Shown: positions 1 through 9,440 of the stretch, in pieces
Numbering within the stretch: position 1 is the first letter of the stretch
How the letters are laid out: each line of letters opens with the position of its first letter
Assembly: GCF_022343685.1 (NCBI RefSeq)
Contig: NZ_CP092123.1
Location: forward strand, 124,001-188,000
Length of the DNA stretch: 64,000 bases
Source of the DNA: Marinobacterium sediminicola
GTDB lineage: Bacteria > Pseudomonadota > Gammaproteobacteria > Pseudomonadales > Balneatricaceae
Direction of reading: 5' to 3'
Notes under the pieces: generated by a model
What the model saw: only the letters and a program-made list of their open reading frames with translations
The model's database searches: none
What the model was told of the DNA's origin: nothing
Made by a program: the position numbers and the translations under genes

Positions 1-2
1 TT

Positions 3-251
3 CTCAAGGCTGAGGTGACCATTCAGGTCGAGGACCCGGCGGCTCATCATGCGGTCAACGCACACATGGCCCATATTCGTAATGATCTCGTTTTCCTGTT
101 TTCGGCTGTAGAAGAGGATCAGGTAGGCAGTGTGGCGGCGCAGCAGGTCCTGGCCGAAAAGGCATTGAGTGCGGTACAGCAGTTGCTGAAGGAAGAGACC
201 GGTCAGACGCATGTGTCCGATCTCTTCTTCACCAGTTTCGTGACCCAATAG
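3..251 (+). CDS. FliL-family flagellar basal-body protein (5'-truncated)
   Basis: Only the C-terminal 82 or so residues lie in the window; the reading frame is open through the left edge, so the true start is outside. The visible part has the FliL core: an acidic strand ending in EDP, then HIRNDLVFLFS, then a closing VSDLFFTSFV. FliL proteins are single-pass inner-membrane proteins that surround the flagellar stator and affect torque. No other flagellar gene is visible here, so it may be a stand-alone FliL homologue rather than part of a flagellar operon. It converges on gshA with 11 bases between the stop codons. Confidence 0.85.
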   Translation, partial: LKAEVTIQVEDPAAHHAVNAHMAHIRNDLVFLFSAVEEDQVGSVAAQQVLAEKALSAVQQLLKEETGQTHVSDLFFTSFVTQ

Positions 252-269
252 CGGTTGAAGCTTCAACCG
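252..269. terminator. Perfect palindrome between convergent fliL-family gene and gshA
   Basis: A 9-base arm CGGTTGAAG is followed directly by its complement CTTCAACCG. It lies just after the stop of the fliL-family gene and covers the gshA stop codon, so it could serve both convergent genes as a hairpin. No strong T-run follows on either side, so terminator function is inferred from position. Confidence 0.5.
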
Positions 270-1834
270 GCGATGTAGTCGGCCAGGTAGTCGGCAAAGT
301 CGGGAGCCGGAGCCGCTTCCAACTCTGCCTGCTGGTCGAGTGATTCAACCGCTGCCTGTTGCAGCCTATCGGCCGTGTCTGCCGTCAGTTGCGGTTCAAT
401 ACTGCTTCGGTGCTGACGACTCATTTCCAAAACCCATTCGCTATGGCTCAGGCCGCTTTCGCGCAGGGCATTCAGAACCTGGGCGGAAGGGGTCAGCTCA
501 GGATTGGCTACCTTGTCGCGCTGGGCTTGAACGGCACGTTGGTGAGCATCACCACCCTTGATATCGTCCAGCAGCTCAGCTGTACGCAGGACCTTATCCA
601 GAATCTGTTCGGCCAGCTCTTCACGGGGCCGCTCACCGTTACGGCTGTGCAGCAGCAAACCCGGTTCACGGCCACGATTGACAATACGGGCATGATTCTC
701 TGCCACCAGACCACATTCCCGCTCGTCCAGATCATCAGCCTGACCCAGCAGGCAGCTAATCAGAAAAGCGTTGAGGAAATCAGCCTGGGCGTTGTCGATC
801 CCCAGCGGCAGCAGCGGGTTGATATCGGTATTTCGGACTTCGACATACTCGACGCCTCGGTGCATCAGCGCATGTACAGGCTTCTCGCCGGACTGAGTGA
901 CGCGCTTGGGTCGGACATCACTGTAATACTCGTTCTCGATCTGCAACACGTTGGTGTTGAGCTGACGGTAGTGGCCATCCACTTTTATTCCGATCTGCTC
1001 GTAGGCAGGGTGCGAGGTGTGGATCGCCCGGTGCAGAGATTCCGCGTAGGTATCCAGATGGTTGAAGCAGATCTGCAGATCGGCCTGTGCCTTGTTGGAA
1101 TACCCCAGATCGCTCATGCGCAGCGAGGTGGCATGGGGCAGATACAGGGTGTCGGGATCAAGCTGCTCCAGGCTGTGACTGCGTCCGGCCATGAACGAGG
1201 CCGACAGTGCCGGCGACGCGCCGAACAGGTAAAGCAGCAGCCAGCCATAACGGCGGAAGTTGCGAATCAGCCGGAAGTACCCTGCGGAGCGGAACGCCTG
1301 CAGGCTGTCGCTGTTGCCTTCGAGTTGCTGCCACACCGGCCAGAATGCATCGGGCAGCGAGAAGTTGTAGTGGATACCGGCAATGGTCTGCATCATCTTG
1401 CCGTACCGGTACTTCAGGCCCTGTCGGTAAACATGCTTGAGACGACCCACATTGGAGCTGCCATATTCGGCGATTGGAATCGCTTCCTCGGAAGGAATCT
1501 CGCAGGGCATGCTGGCACACCAGAGCTGCTCGTCGCCCAGCTGGCGGTAGGTAAATGCATGCAGCTGGTTCAGAAACGCCAGAGCCTCTGCCGGAGTGTC
1601 ATGGACCGGCGTGATGAATTCCAGCAGTGCTTCCGAGTAGTCTGTGGTGATGAAATCGTGAGTCAGCGCCGAGCCCAGGCCGCGTGGGTGCGGTGTTTGG
1701 GCAATATGGGCATCGGGACTGACACGCAGGCCTTCCTTCTCAATCCCCTGACGGGTCTGAGTGAGCAGAGCGGCATGGCCTCCGTGGGCCAGTCGTTCGA
1801 GTTGGTTTTCCAGAGTTGCCAACACCGTCGTCAT
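263..1834 (-). CDS. gshA: Glutamate-cysteine ligase
   Basis: Catalyses the ATP-dependent joining of glutamate and cysteine, the first step of glutathione synthesis in the cytoplasm. At 523 residues it matches the proteobacterial type 1 GshA length (about 518). Family blocks visible include EKEGLRV near residue 30, the DFITTDYSEALLEFITP block near 60-76, and IHYNFSLP in the first half. The partner enzyme gene gshB is in the same window near 42 kb but in a different operon. It lies 69 bases downstream of tex on the same strand, and that gap contains an AT-rich stretch suited to its own promoter. Confidence 0.96.
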   Translation of the reverse strand: MTTVLATLENQLERLAHGGHAALLTQTRQGIEKEGLRVSPDAHIAQTPHPRGLGSALTHDFITTDYSEALLEFITPVHDTPAEALAFLNQLHAFTYRQLGDEQLWCASMPCEIPSEEAIPIAEYGSSNVGRLKHVYRQGLKYRYGKMMQTIAGIHYNFSLPDAFWPVWQQLEGNSDSLQAFRSAGYFRLIRNFRRYGWLLLYLFGASPALSASFMAGRSHSLEQLDPDTLYLPHATSLRMSDLGYSNKAQADLQICFNHLDTYAESLHRAIHTSHPAYEQIGIKVDGHYRQLNTNVLQIENEYYSDVRPKRVTQSGEKPVHALMHRGVEYVEVRNTDINPLLPLGIDNAQADFLNAFLISCLLGQADDLDERECGLVAENHARIVNRGREPGLLLHSRNGERPREELAEQILDKVLRTAELLDDIKGGDAHQRAVQAQRDKVANPELTPSAQVLNALRESGLSHSEWVLEMSRQHRSSIEPQLTADTADRLQQAAVESLDQQAELEAAPAPDFADYLADYIAG

Positions 1835-1903
1835 TCCTGTGGTTAAGCCTGTAGGGCGCGCATTATACAGCGCTTTTGCAGCCCGATGTCATATCGGACA
1901 GGG

Positions 1904-4174
1904 TCAGCGATTTTTCCGGCCCAGACCGGCCGCTTTCAGTTTGTCCGCCAGCGAACCTTCCAACGGTACTCTGCTTTCAGGTCTGTGGGTCGGTTTCTGG
2001 GCCGCCTGGCGGCCATTGTCTGTCGTTACGTCCCTGTTTTCGGCCTTCATACTCAGTGCGATTCGCTTGCGCGCCTCATCCACCTCCAGCACGCGAACCT
2101 TGACGATCTGGCCACTGCTGACAATGGTGTGCGGGTCGCTGACGAAACGGTCAGCCAGCTGGGAGATATGCACCAGGCCGTCCTGATGCACGCCGATGTC
2201 GACGAAAGCGCCGAAGTGGGTCACGTTGGTGACAACACCTTCCAGTTCCATGCCGGGTTGCAGGTCTTTCAGGGTTTCGACGCCCTCGGCATAGCGCACG
2301 GAACGGAATTCGGGGCGAGGATCACGGCCGGGCTTTTCCAGCTCTCCGAGCACATCACGAACGGTATAAGCGCCAAAGCCCTGAGCCTCAAGCCTTGCCG
2401 GATCGACCTGTTTCAGTTTTTCCGGCTGTTGCAACAGCGCTTCCAGTGACAGGCCACAGTTGTCAGCGATCGCCTGTGCCAGCGGGTAACTCTCCGGGTG
2501 GACCGCGGAGTTGTCCAGCGGTTCCTCGCCATCACGGATGCGCAGGAAACCGGCGCACTGCTCAAACGCCTTGGGGCCCAGGCGCGGAACCTTGAGTAAC
2601 TGGCGCCGATTGCGCAGAGCACCGTGTTCATCGCGCCAGGCGACCAGGTTGTCAGCCGTTGTTCGGTTCAGACCCGCCACATGGCTGAGCAGGGCCGCTG
2701 AGGCGGTGTTGACGTCCACGCCAACGTGGTTGACGCAGTGTTCGATGACGCCATTGAGGGCGTCTTCAAGCCGGCTCTGATCCACATCATGCTGGTACTG
2801 GCCGACACCGATCGACTTGGGATCGATCTTGACCAATTCTGCCAGCGGGTCCTGGAGTCGGCGAGCGATAGAAACGGCCCCGCGAATGGTGACGTCCAGA
2901 TCTGGAAATTCCGCTGCGGCCAATTCCGATGCCGAATAGATCGAGGCTCCGGCTTCATTGACCAGTACTGCCTGAAGGTTGTGCGCGACGGCTTTACAGA
3001 CGGCCTGTGCCAATTGCTCGGTCTCACGAGACGCCGTGCCGTTACCGACAGCGATCAGTTCTGCACCATGCTTTTTGGCCAGTGTCGTCAACGTATGCAG
3101 GGATTGATCCCATTGTTTTTTCGGTGCGTGCGGGTAAATGGTGGTGTAATCGACCAGCTTGCCAGTGGCATCGATGACCGCCACTTTGACCCCGGTGCGC
3201 AGGCCCGGGTCCAGACCAATGGTCGTTTTAGCCCCGGCTGGCGCCGCCAGCAGCAGATCACTGAGGTTGCGGGCGAAGACCTCGATGGCGGCGGTATCCG
3301 CCTGTTCGCGCAGGTGCTTGATCAGTTCGGTTTCCAGAGACGGGCGCAGCTTCTTCTGCCAGGCCTGCTGCAGTGTTTGCTGCATCCAGCTGTCAAGCTG
3401 AGCCGGACGTAATTGATGACGTCTGGCCATCTGCTCCTCTGGCCAGCCATCAAGGTTGTCCGGCAGTTGCAGACTGGCCTTGAGTACGCCCTCACTGACT
3501 CCGCGAAGCACGGCCAGCGCCCGGTGGGAGGGGATACGCGCAATGGGTTCGGCATATTCGAAGTAATCGCGGAACTTGCTGTCCGGATCGGCCTTGCCGC
3601 GAGCTGCACGTACCTGCAGCTCGCCCTGTTGCCAGAGGCGCTGGCGCAGAGTACCGATCAGTTCGGCATCCTCGCTGAGTATTTCCAGCAGAATCTGACG
3701 GACGCCTTCTGCGACTGAATCCTGATCCACAAAGCCGGTGTCCGGGTTAAGGAATTCCCCGAGCTTGCCCTGGGGCAGGCTACCGTTGCGCAGGCTGTCC
3801 TGTGCCAGCGGCTCAAGACCTGCTTCCCGTGCTTCCTGTGCCTTGTTACGGCGCTTTGGTCGGAAGGGAAGATAGAGGTCTTCCAGTCGGGCGCGGCTGT
3901 CGGCAGCACGAATGGCCTGTTCCAGTTCAGGGGACAGCTGGTTCTGTTCTTGCAACCGGCCGAGAATGGATTCGCGACGGGTTTCAAGTTCGCGCAGCTG
4001 ACCCAGGCGCTCGTACAGCTGGCGCAGCTGGGTGTCGTCCAGCGCACCAGTCTGCTCCTTGCGGTAGCGAGCGATAAACGGGAGGGTGGCGCCCTGATCC
4101 AGCAGGGCGAGAGTGGCGGCAACCTGAGCCGGCTTGATGCTCAGCTCGGTTGCCAGTTGTTGTTCAATGGACAT
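1904..4174 (-). CDS. tex: Tex-family RNA-binding transcription accessory protein
   Basis: Tex is a conserved cytoplasmic nucleic-acid-binding protein linked to transcription and stress or toxin expression; its exact activity is unsettled. The 756-residue product has the family order: N-terminal helical Tex region (about 1-190), a YqgF/RNase H-like domain opening with TTIGLDPGLRTG near 316, a helix-hairpin-helix region around 485-545, and a C-terminal S1 RNA-binding domain about 632-705 (GMELEGVVTNVTHFGAFVDIG). A short basic tail follows. Length is close to E. coli YhgF (773). It is followed on the same strand by gshA. Confidence 0.95.
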   Translation of the reverse strand: MSIEQQLATELSIKPAQVAATLALLDQGATLPFIARYRKEQTGALDDTQLRQLYERLGQLRELETRRESILGRLQEQNQLSPELEQAIRAADSRARLEDLYLPFRPKRRNKAQEAREAGLEPLAQDSLRNGSLPQGKLGEFLNPDTGFVDQDSVAEGVRQILLEILSEDAELIGTLRQRLWQQGELQVRAARGKADPDSKFRDYFEYAEPIARIPSHRALAVLRGVSEGVLKASLQLPDNLDGWPEEQMARRHQLRPAQLDSWMQQTLQQAWQKKLRPSLETELIKHLREQADTAAIEVFARNLSDLLLAAPAGAKTTIGLDPGLRTGVKVAVIDATGKLVDYTTIYPHAPKKQWDQSLHTLTTLAKKHGAELIAVGNGTASRETEQLAQAVCKAVAHNLQAVLVNEAGASIYSASELAAAEFPDLDVTIRGAVSIARRLQDPLAELVKIDPKSIGVGQYQHDVDQSRLEDALNGVIEHCVNHVGVDVNTASAALLSHVAGLNRTTADNLVAWRDEHGALRNRRQLLKVPRLGPKAFEQCAGFLRIRDGEEPLDNSAVHPESYPLAQAIADNCGLSLEALLQQPEKLKQVDPARLEAQGFGAYTVRDVLGELEKPGRDPRPEFRSVRYAEGVETLKDLQPGMELEGVVTNVTHFGAFVDIGVHQDGLVHISQLADRFVSDPHTIVSSGQIVKVRVLEVDEARKRIALSMKAENRDVTTDNGRQAAQKPTHRPESRVPLEGSLADKLKAAGLGRKNR

Positions 4175-4192
4175 GGCGACTCGGTTCAGGAC

Positions 4193-5632
4193 TCAGGGCA
4201 CCTGCAGAATCTGCAGGGAGTTGGTTCCGCCATGCTCGCCGATGCTGGCCCCACGGGTCAAGATAACGCGATCACCGCTGCTCAGCAGCTCTCGCGCCTG
4301 AAGGCCGGCCAGGATCTCGTCGTTGAGCCTCGCTTCCTTTACCGCCGTGGCATCGAAAAACATCGGCATGACGCCACGATAGAGTGCCATGCGGCGCATG
4401 GTGCGGTGGTTGCGGGTCAGTGCGAAGATGGGGATGCCAGAGCGGATGCGGGACATCCACAACGGGGTGGATCCGGACTCGGTCAGGCAGATGATCGCCT
4501 TGATATTTTCGACGCCATTCGCGGTATACATGGCGGCACGGGCAATCGCCTCATCGGTGCGGGTGCACAGGTGATCCGGCGCCACCGGTGCCGGGCGCGA
4601 CAGCTGGTGCTTTTCCGCACCCTGACAGATGCGGGTCATCGCCTCGACCACCTCCACCGGATAGTGTCCGGCAGCCGTTTCGGCCGACAGCATGACCGCA
4701 TCAGTGCCATCCAGAATGGCGTTGGCCACGTCGAATACCTCGGCACGGGTCGGCATCGGGTTGAGGATCATGGTTTCCATCATCTGGGTTGCGGTGATCA
4801 CCAGACGATTGAGCTGGCGGGCGCGCTTGATGATGTGTTTCTGGACGCCGATCAGTTCGGCATCACCGATCTCCACACCCAGGTCGCCTCGGGCGACCAT
4901 GACGCCGTCGCAGGCATTGATGATCTCGTCGAGAGCTTCCGGGGTCGCGACGGTTTCGGCACGCTCCACCTTGGCGATGATCTCGGCACGGCTGCCGGCG
5001 GCTTCCAGCAGCGCACGGGCGGTATTCAGGTCATCGGCCGTGCGCGGGAAGGAAACGGCGACATAATCCAGCTCCAGTTCGGCCGCGACCTTGATGTCAT
5101 GCTTGTCCTTGTCGGTCAGGGCTGCAGCACTGAGACCACCCCCCTGGCGGTTGATCCCCTTGTTGTTGGACAGCGGGCCGCCAACGGTGACTTCGGTTTC
5201 GATGCGGCTGCCGTCGATCTTCAGTACTTTCAACTGGACACGACCATCGTCCAGCAACAGGATGTCGCCAGGTGTACAATCCTGGGGCAGGGTCTTGTAG
5301 TCCACACTGACCGCATGCTGATCGCCCGCGGTTTCGTCCATGGCCGCATCGAGCGTGAACTGATCGCCCACGGCCAGCTTGATCGGCCCGTCCTTGAAAC
5401 GCGAGATGCGAATCTTCGGACCCTGAAGGTCACCCAGCAGGGCGACCGCCTCGCCGGTCCGACGGCAGGCTTCGCGTACCGCTTCCACACGCTTGCGATG
5501 GTCGGCAGAGCTGCCGTGGGAGAAGTTCAGACGCACAGTATTGACGCCTGCTCGGATGAGGGCATCCAGAATGCCCGGCGCGTCGGTGGAAGGACCCAGG
5601 GTAGCTACAATTTTGGTACGCTTAAGCATCAA
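4193..5632 (-). CDS. pyk: Pyruvate kinase
   Basis: Converts phosphoenolpyruvate and ADP to pyruvate and ATP, the last step of glycolysis. The 479-residue protein starts with [14 protein letters not shown], carries the nucleotide/metal-site block [13 protein letters not shown] in the barrel, and ends in the usual C-terminal domain with [13 protein letters not shown]. Two adjacent ATG codons (5632 and 5629) are possible starts; the second gives the usual family N-terminus. It is divergent from dctB, with 117 bases between. Other lower-glycolysis genes (pgk, fba) and pckA are elsewhere in the window, so this copy is not in a glycolytic operon. Confidence 0.96.
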   Translation of the reverse strand: MMLKRTKIVATLGPSTDAPGILDALIRAGVNTVRLNFSHGSSADHRKRVEAVREACRRTGEAVALLGDLQGPKIRISRFKDGPIKLAVGDQFTLDAAMDETAGDQHAVSVDYKTLPQDCTPGDILLLDDGRVQLKVLKIDGSRIETEVTVGGPLSNNKGINRQGGGLSAAALTDKDKHDIKVAAELELDYVAVSFPRTADDLNTARALLEAAGSRAEIIAKVERAETVATPEALDEIINACDGVMVARGDLGVEIGDAELIGVQKHIIKRARQLNRLVITATQMMETMILNPMPTRAEVFDVANAILDGTDAVMLSAETAAGHYPVEVVEAMTRICQGAEKHQLSRPAPVAPDHLCTRTDEAIARAAMYTANGVENIKAIICLTESGSTPLWMSRIRSGIPIFALTRNHRTMRRMALYRGVMPMFFDATAVKEARLNDEILAGLQARELLSSGDRVILTRGASIGEHGGTNSLQILQVP

Positions 5633-5749
5633 TTCGGATCTCGTGTCGTTGGAGGGTCGTGGTTACGACTAAAGTATGGCTGCACACGTATTTTTTCAAG
5701 CTCGGGTCGGCGTGAGCCGCATCCGAGGTGATCACTGTCAGGTATTGAA

Positions 5750-8017
5750 ATGAAAGCTGATCGGGGACACCGCTACCGTCCTTTGACGCTGTTACTGGTG
5801 GCGGTGGCGTTTCTGCTGGTGCTGATGCAGACCGCTTATCTGAGCCGCCAGCAGGCGCTGTCGGAATTGCAGCACAGGGCTGAAGCAGACCTGGCACGTT
5901 ATGCTTTGACCGTGCAGCAGAAACTGGACCGATACAAGGATATTCCGCGACTGCTGGCCACCCATTCCAGTTTGCGCCAGGCACTGCAGGCGACTGATGC
6001 CGGACAGATTCAGCGTACCAATGAGTATCTGCAACAGGTCAATACCATCATCGGTGCATCCGACAGCTACCTGATGAATGCTGCAGGTATCACCGTAGCG
6101 TCAAGCAACTGGTACAAGACAAACAGTTTCGTTGGCCTTGATTTCAGCTTCCGGCCCTACTTTCAGGATGCACTGGCAGGACGAGCAGGCCGCTATTTCG
6201 CACTGGGGACAACCTCGCGCAAGCGAGGCTACTACTTTTCCTGGCCGGTTTATGAAGGTGAGCAGGTCATCGGGGTGGTCGTAGTCAAGATTGACCTGCA
6301 TGAAATCGAACAGGACTGGAACGACCCGCTGCAGGATATTGCCGTGACCGATGAGGACGGCATCATCGTAATCTCGACGCGTCCTGAGTGGAAGTTCCAT
6401 GCCCTTCGATCTCTGCCTCAGGCCGATCTGCAACGCATTCTGGCTAGCCTGCGCTACCTGGATCACCCCCTGTCGGCGCTGCAGGTGGTGCGTCGTGAAG
6501 CGCTTAATGACAACGCGCAGCTGATCACGCTGCTTGAGGGTGAGCGGATCAGTAACGGGGCACTGGACGGCGTCACCACCCGCGAATATCTCTTGCTGCA
6601 GCGTCCTGTTCCTGAAACCGGGCTCAAGGTATCGGTAATGGCTCGTTTGCAGCCGGTGCATGAAGCCGTACTTCAGGCGGTCATTCTGGCCGGGTGTGTC
6701 TATCTTGTGCTGATGCTGTTGGTGCTCTTTCTACAGGCGCGCTGGCGCATCGTACGTGAGCGGCGGCGGTTCCAGCTGCGAGAACTGAGTGCGCTGGCTG
6801 AACGGGAGCGTGAGGTGCGGGCGATCATCAATAATACCCGTGCCGGCCTGATCACTCTGGATGAGCAGGGGCACATTGAATCCTTCAATCCGACGGCAGA
6901 AAAACTGTTCGCCTGCCGTGCCGACCAGATCCGAGGTCAGGCATTTACTCAGCTGCTGTCTGAAGATGCGCACGAGCACTATCGCCGCCATCTGTCTCCC
7001 GAAGCTCGGGCGGCGACCGATCTGACGCTGGAGGCAACCGGCATTCGGGGAGATGGAAGTCGCTTTCCCCTGGAGCTGACGCTTGGACGCATGGCGCTGG
7101 GCAGCGAGCATCACTTCATTGTTACCGTGCATGACATGACCGAGCGCAAGCAGTATGAAAAGCAGCTGCAGGACGCCAGAGACGCGCTGGAAACCCGGGT
7201 GGCTGAACGTACCGCCGACCTGAGTCGGGCCAACGCACGCCTGCTGGATGAAATGGCCCAGCACCGCAGCACCCAGAACGAACTGATCCAGACCGCCAAG
7301 CTGGCCGTGTTGGGGCAGCTGGCGGCAGGGATCAACCATGAGCTTAATCAGCCGCTGGCCGCGATCCGCAGCTATGCCGACAATGCCTCCGCTTTCCTGC
7401 AACTGGGCAAGCCGGATCGAGTGGCCACCAACTTGCAGGAAATTGCCGGTCTGACCGAGCGCATGGCCAAGATTATTCATCCGCTCAAGGAATTCTCGCG
7501 CCAAAGCAGTGGCCAGCCCCGTCCGACCTCTCTCAAGGCCGTGCGTGACGGAGCCATGTCGATCATGTATGGACGCCTCGACCAGAAGGGGGTGGAGCTG
7601 ATCTGGCCACCAGATCTGGACCAGGTGTTTGTACTGGGAGACACCCTGCGTCTTGAGCAGGTGTTGGTCAATCTGCTGGCCAATGCACTGCAGGCAATGG
7701 AACAGGCTGAGGTGAAACGCATTGAGGTGACACTGGAACGGACTTTGGATCGGGTGAAACTGTCCCTGCATGATTCGGGGCCGGGTATCGAATCGGATGA
7801 TCCGCAGCGGGTCTTCGAGCCCTTCTACACCACCAAGGCGCAAGGGCAGGGCCTGGGCCTGGGGCTGTCGATTTCACATCGAATCATGGAGAATCTGGGC
7901 GGACGACTCAGCGCCGCCAACCACCCCGAGGGTGGTGCCGTGTTCACACTGGAACTGCCGGTTGCCACCCGACCTGAGCCACAACAGCCCCTGCCGCCGA
8001 AAGAGGACATCGCATGA
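5750..8017 (+). CDS. dctB: C4-dicarboxylate sensor histidine kinase DctB
   Basis: Membrane sensor kinase expected to detect C4-dicarboxylates in the periplasm and phosphorylate DctD. The 755-residue protein has TM1 at about 11-31, a large periplasmic Cache-type sensor region, TM2 near 303-330, a PAS domain starting near 355, a coiled-coil linker, then the HisKA dimer with phosphoacceptor His530 in NHELNQPL. The ATPase domain follows with N-box VNLLANALQAM, G1 DSGPGIE and the GQGLGLGLSIS lid. The PAS insertion makes it longer than classical rhizobial DctB. The stop overlaps the dctD start by 4 bases, so the two are translationally coupled. The transporter dctPQM is 3.4 kb downstream. Confidence 0.93.
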   Translation: MKADRGHRYRPLTLLLVAVAFLLVLMQTAYLSRQQALSELQHRAEADLARYALTVQQKLDRYKDIPRLLATHSSLRQALQATDAGQIQRTNEYLQQVNTIIGASDSYLMNAAGITVASSNWYKTNSFVGLDFSFRPYFQDALAGRAGRYFALGTTSRKRGYYFSWPVYEGEQVIGVVVVKIDLHEIEQDWNDPLQDIAVTDEDGIIVISTRPEWKFHALRSLPQADLQRILASLRYLDHPLSALQVVRREALNDNAQLITLLEGERISNGALDGVTTREYLLLQRPVPETGLKVSVMARLQPVHEAVLQAVILAGCVYLVLMLLVLFLQARWRIVRERRRFQLRELSALAEREREVRAIINNTRAGLITLDEQGHIESFNPTAEKLFACRADQIRGQAFTQLLSEDAHEHYRRHLSPEARAATDLTLEATGIRGDGSRFPLELTLGRMALGSEHHFIVTVHDMTERKQYEKQLQDARDALETRVAERTADLSRANARLLDEMAQHRSTQNELIQTAKLAVLGQLAAGINHELNQPLAAIRSYADNASAFLQLGKPDRVATNLQEIAGLTERMAKIIHPLKEFSRQSSGQPRPTSLKAVRDGAMSIMYGRLDQKGVELIWPPDLDQVFVLGDTLRLEQVLVNLLANALQAMEQAEVKRIEVTLERTLDRVKLSLHDSGPGIESDDPQRVFEPFYTTKAQGQGLGLGLSISHRIMENLGGRLSAANHPEGGAVFTLELPVATRPEPQQPLPPKEDIA

Positions 8018-9381
8018 GCGATAGCGCAGCTTTACCCGTGATTCTGATTGATGACGAGCATCATATCCGCATGGCTGCGGGGCAAACGCTGGAGCTTGCC
8101 GGTTACCAGGTGACGACGCTGGAGCAGGCCGAACCGGCGCTGGAGCAGGTCGGCACGGGATGGCCCGGAGTGGTGGTGACTGATATCAACCTGCCCGGCA
8201 TCGATGGGCTGGAGCTGATGCGCCGGGTGCGTGCGATCGATCCGGACCTGCCGGTCATCCTGATTACCGGGCATGGCGACATTTCCATGGCGGTCAGTGC
8301 GATCCGCGAGGGCGCCTATGACTTCATCGAGAAGCCCTTTGCCTCCGAGCTGTTGCTGGATGTGGTACGGCGGGCACTGGACAAGCGCAGTCTGACACTG
8401 GAAAACCGCCGCCTGCGTGATGAACTGGAAGCCCAGAATGCGCCCGGTCCCCGTATCATCGGCAATACTCCGGCGATCATTGCGCTGCGTCAGCTCAGCC
8501 GTTCGGTCGCGGACATGCCCGCCGATATTCTGATTCAGGCGGAAACCGGTTGCGGCAAGGATCTGCTGGCGCGCTACCTGCACGAGCACGGCAAGCGACG
8601 GGAGCATAACTTTGTCGCGATCAACTGCGGTGCAGTACCTGAAAACCTGATCGAGAGCGAACTCTTTGGCCATGAGGCCGGGGCATTCACCGATGCCAAG
8701 GCGCAGCGGATTGGCAAGTTCGAGCATGCCAACGGCGGCACCCTTTTTCTGGACGAAATCGAGAGCATGCCGATGGCGCTGCAGATCAAGTTGTTGCGGG
8801 TGCTGGAGGAACGTGCGATCGAGCGGCTGGGCTCCAATGAGGTCATTCCGCTGGACCTGCGCGTGATTGCCGCGACCAAGGTGGATTTGAAGCAGGAGGC
8901 TGCAGCAGGGCGCTTCCGCGAGGACCTGTACTATCGGCTCAATGTGGTGCGGCTGGATATCCCGCCGCTGCGCGAGCGTCGAGAAGATATTCCGCTGTTG
9001 TTCCAACACTTTGCCCTGATTGCCTCCTCACAATATGGCCGCGAAATTCCGCAATTGTCAGCCGAACGCATGCACAGTCTGATGGTGCATGACTGGCCCG
9101 GTAACGTGCGGGAATTGCGCAATCTGGCAGAACGTTATGTCCTGCTGGGAGAAAGTTGCACCTTCGATTTCGACAACCGGCCGATTACCGCCTCGGAAAG
9201 CGTTGACGGGATGACGTTGCCGGAGCAGGTGGAGCGCTTTGAGAAGATGCTAATCCATACCGAGCTGGGGCGGCATGGCGGCTCGATCAAGGATACTCTG
9301 GCCTGTTTGGGGCTACCTCGCAAGACGCTGTACGACAAGATGAAAAAGTACGGCCTGGACAAGAACGACTACAAGCAATAG
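8014..9381 (+). CDS. dctD: Sigma-54-dependent response regulator DctD
   Basis: Transcription activator that drives sigma-54 RNA polymerase by ATP hydrolysis; the partner kinase is DctB. The 455-residue protein has a receiver domain (1-120, phosphoacceptor Asp57 in VVVTDINLPG), an AAA+ domain (about 150-380) and a C-terminal Fis-type helix-turn-helix (about 420-450). Two normally conserved AAA+ motifs differ: the Walker A region reads AETGCGKD rather than GETGTGKE, and the sigma-54 contact loop reads GAFTDA rather than GAFTGA. Walker B (FLDEIE) is intact. The most obvious target is the consensus sigma-54 promoter before dctP at 11321. Confidence 0.93.
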   Translation: MSDSAALPVILIDDEHHIRMAAGQTLELAGYQVTTLEQAEPALEQVGTGWPGVVVTDINLPGIDGLELMRRVRAIDPDLPVILITGHGDISMAVSAIREGAYDFIEKPFASELLLDVVRRALDKRSLTLENRRLRDELEAQNAPGPRIIGNTPAIIALRQLSRSVADMPADILIQAETGCGKDLLARYLHEHGKRREHNFVAINCGAVPENLIESELFGHEAGAFTDAKAQRIGKFEHANGGTLFLDEIESMPMALQIKLLRVLEERAIERLGSNEVIPLDLRVIAATKVDLKQEAAAGRFREDLYYRLNVVRLDIPPLRERREDIPLLFQHFALIASSQYGREIPQLSAERMHSLMVHDWPGNVRELRNLAERYVLLGESCTFDFDNRPITASESVDGMTLPEQVERFEKMLIHTELGRHGGSIKDTLACLGLPRKTLYDKMKKYGLDKNDYKQ

Positions 9382-9395
9382 CCGGTGCAGAAACG

Positions 9396-9423
9396 ACATC
9401 GCCCGGCCAAGGCCGGGCGATGT
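9396..9423. terminator. Hairpin between dctD and the chemoreceptor gene
   Basis: A 13-base arm ACATCGCCCGGCC and its exact complement are separated by AA. It sits between the convergent dctD and chemoreceptor genes, so it can end transcription from both sides. There is no long T-run. Confidence 0.7.
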
Positions 9424-9440
9424 GATCATCCCTTTGGGGA

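Noticed and set aside
359-1846. Long open frame (495 codons) opposite gshA
   Set aside because: Antisense shadow of gshA; no family resemblance, and the gshA reading is complete and well conserved.
3950-5731. 593-codon frame opposite pyk and the tex 5' end
   Set aside because: Spans two clear genes on the other strand; high-GC codon bias keeps the opposite frame open.
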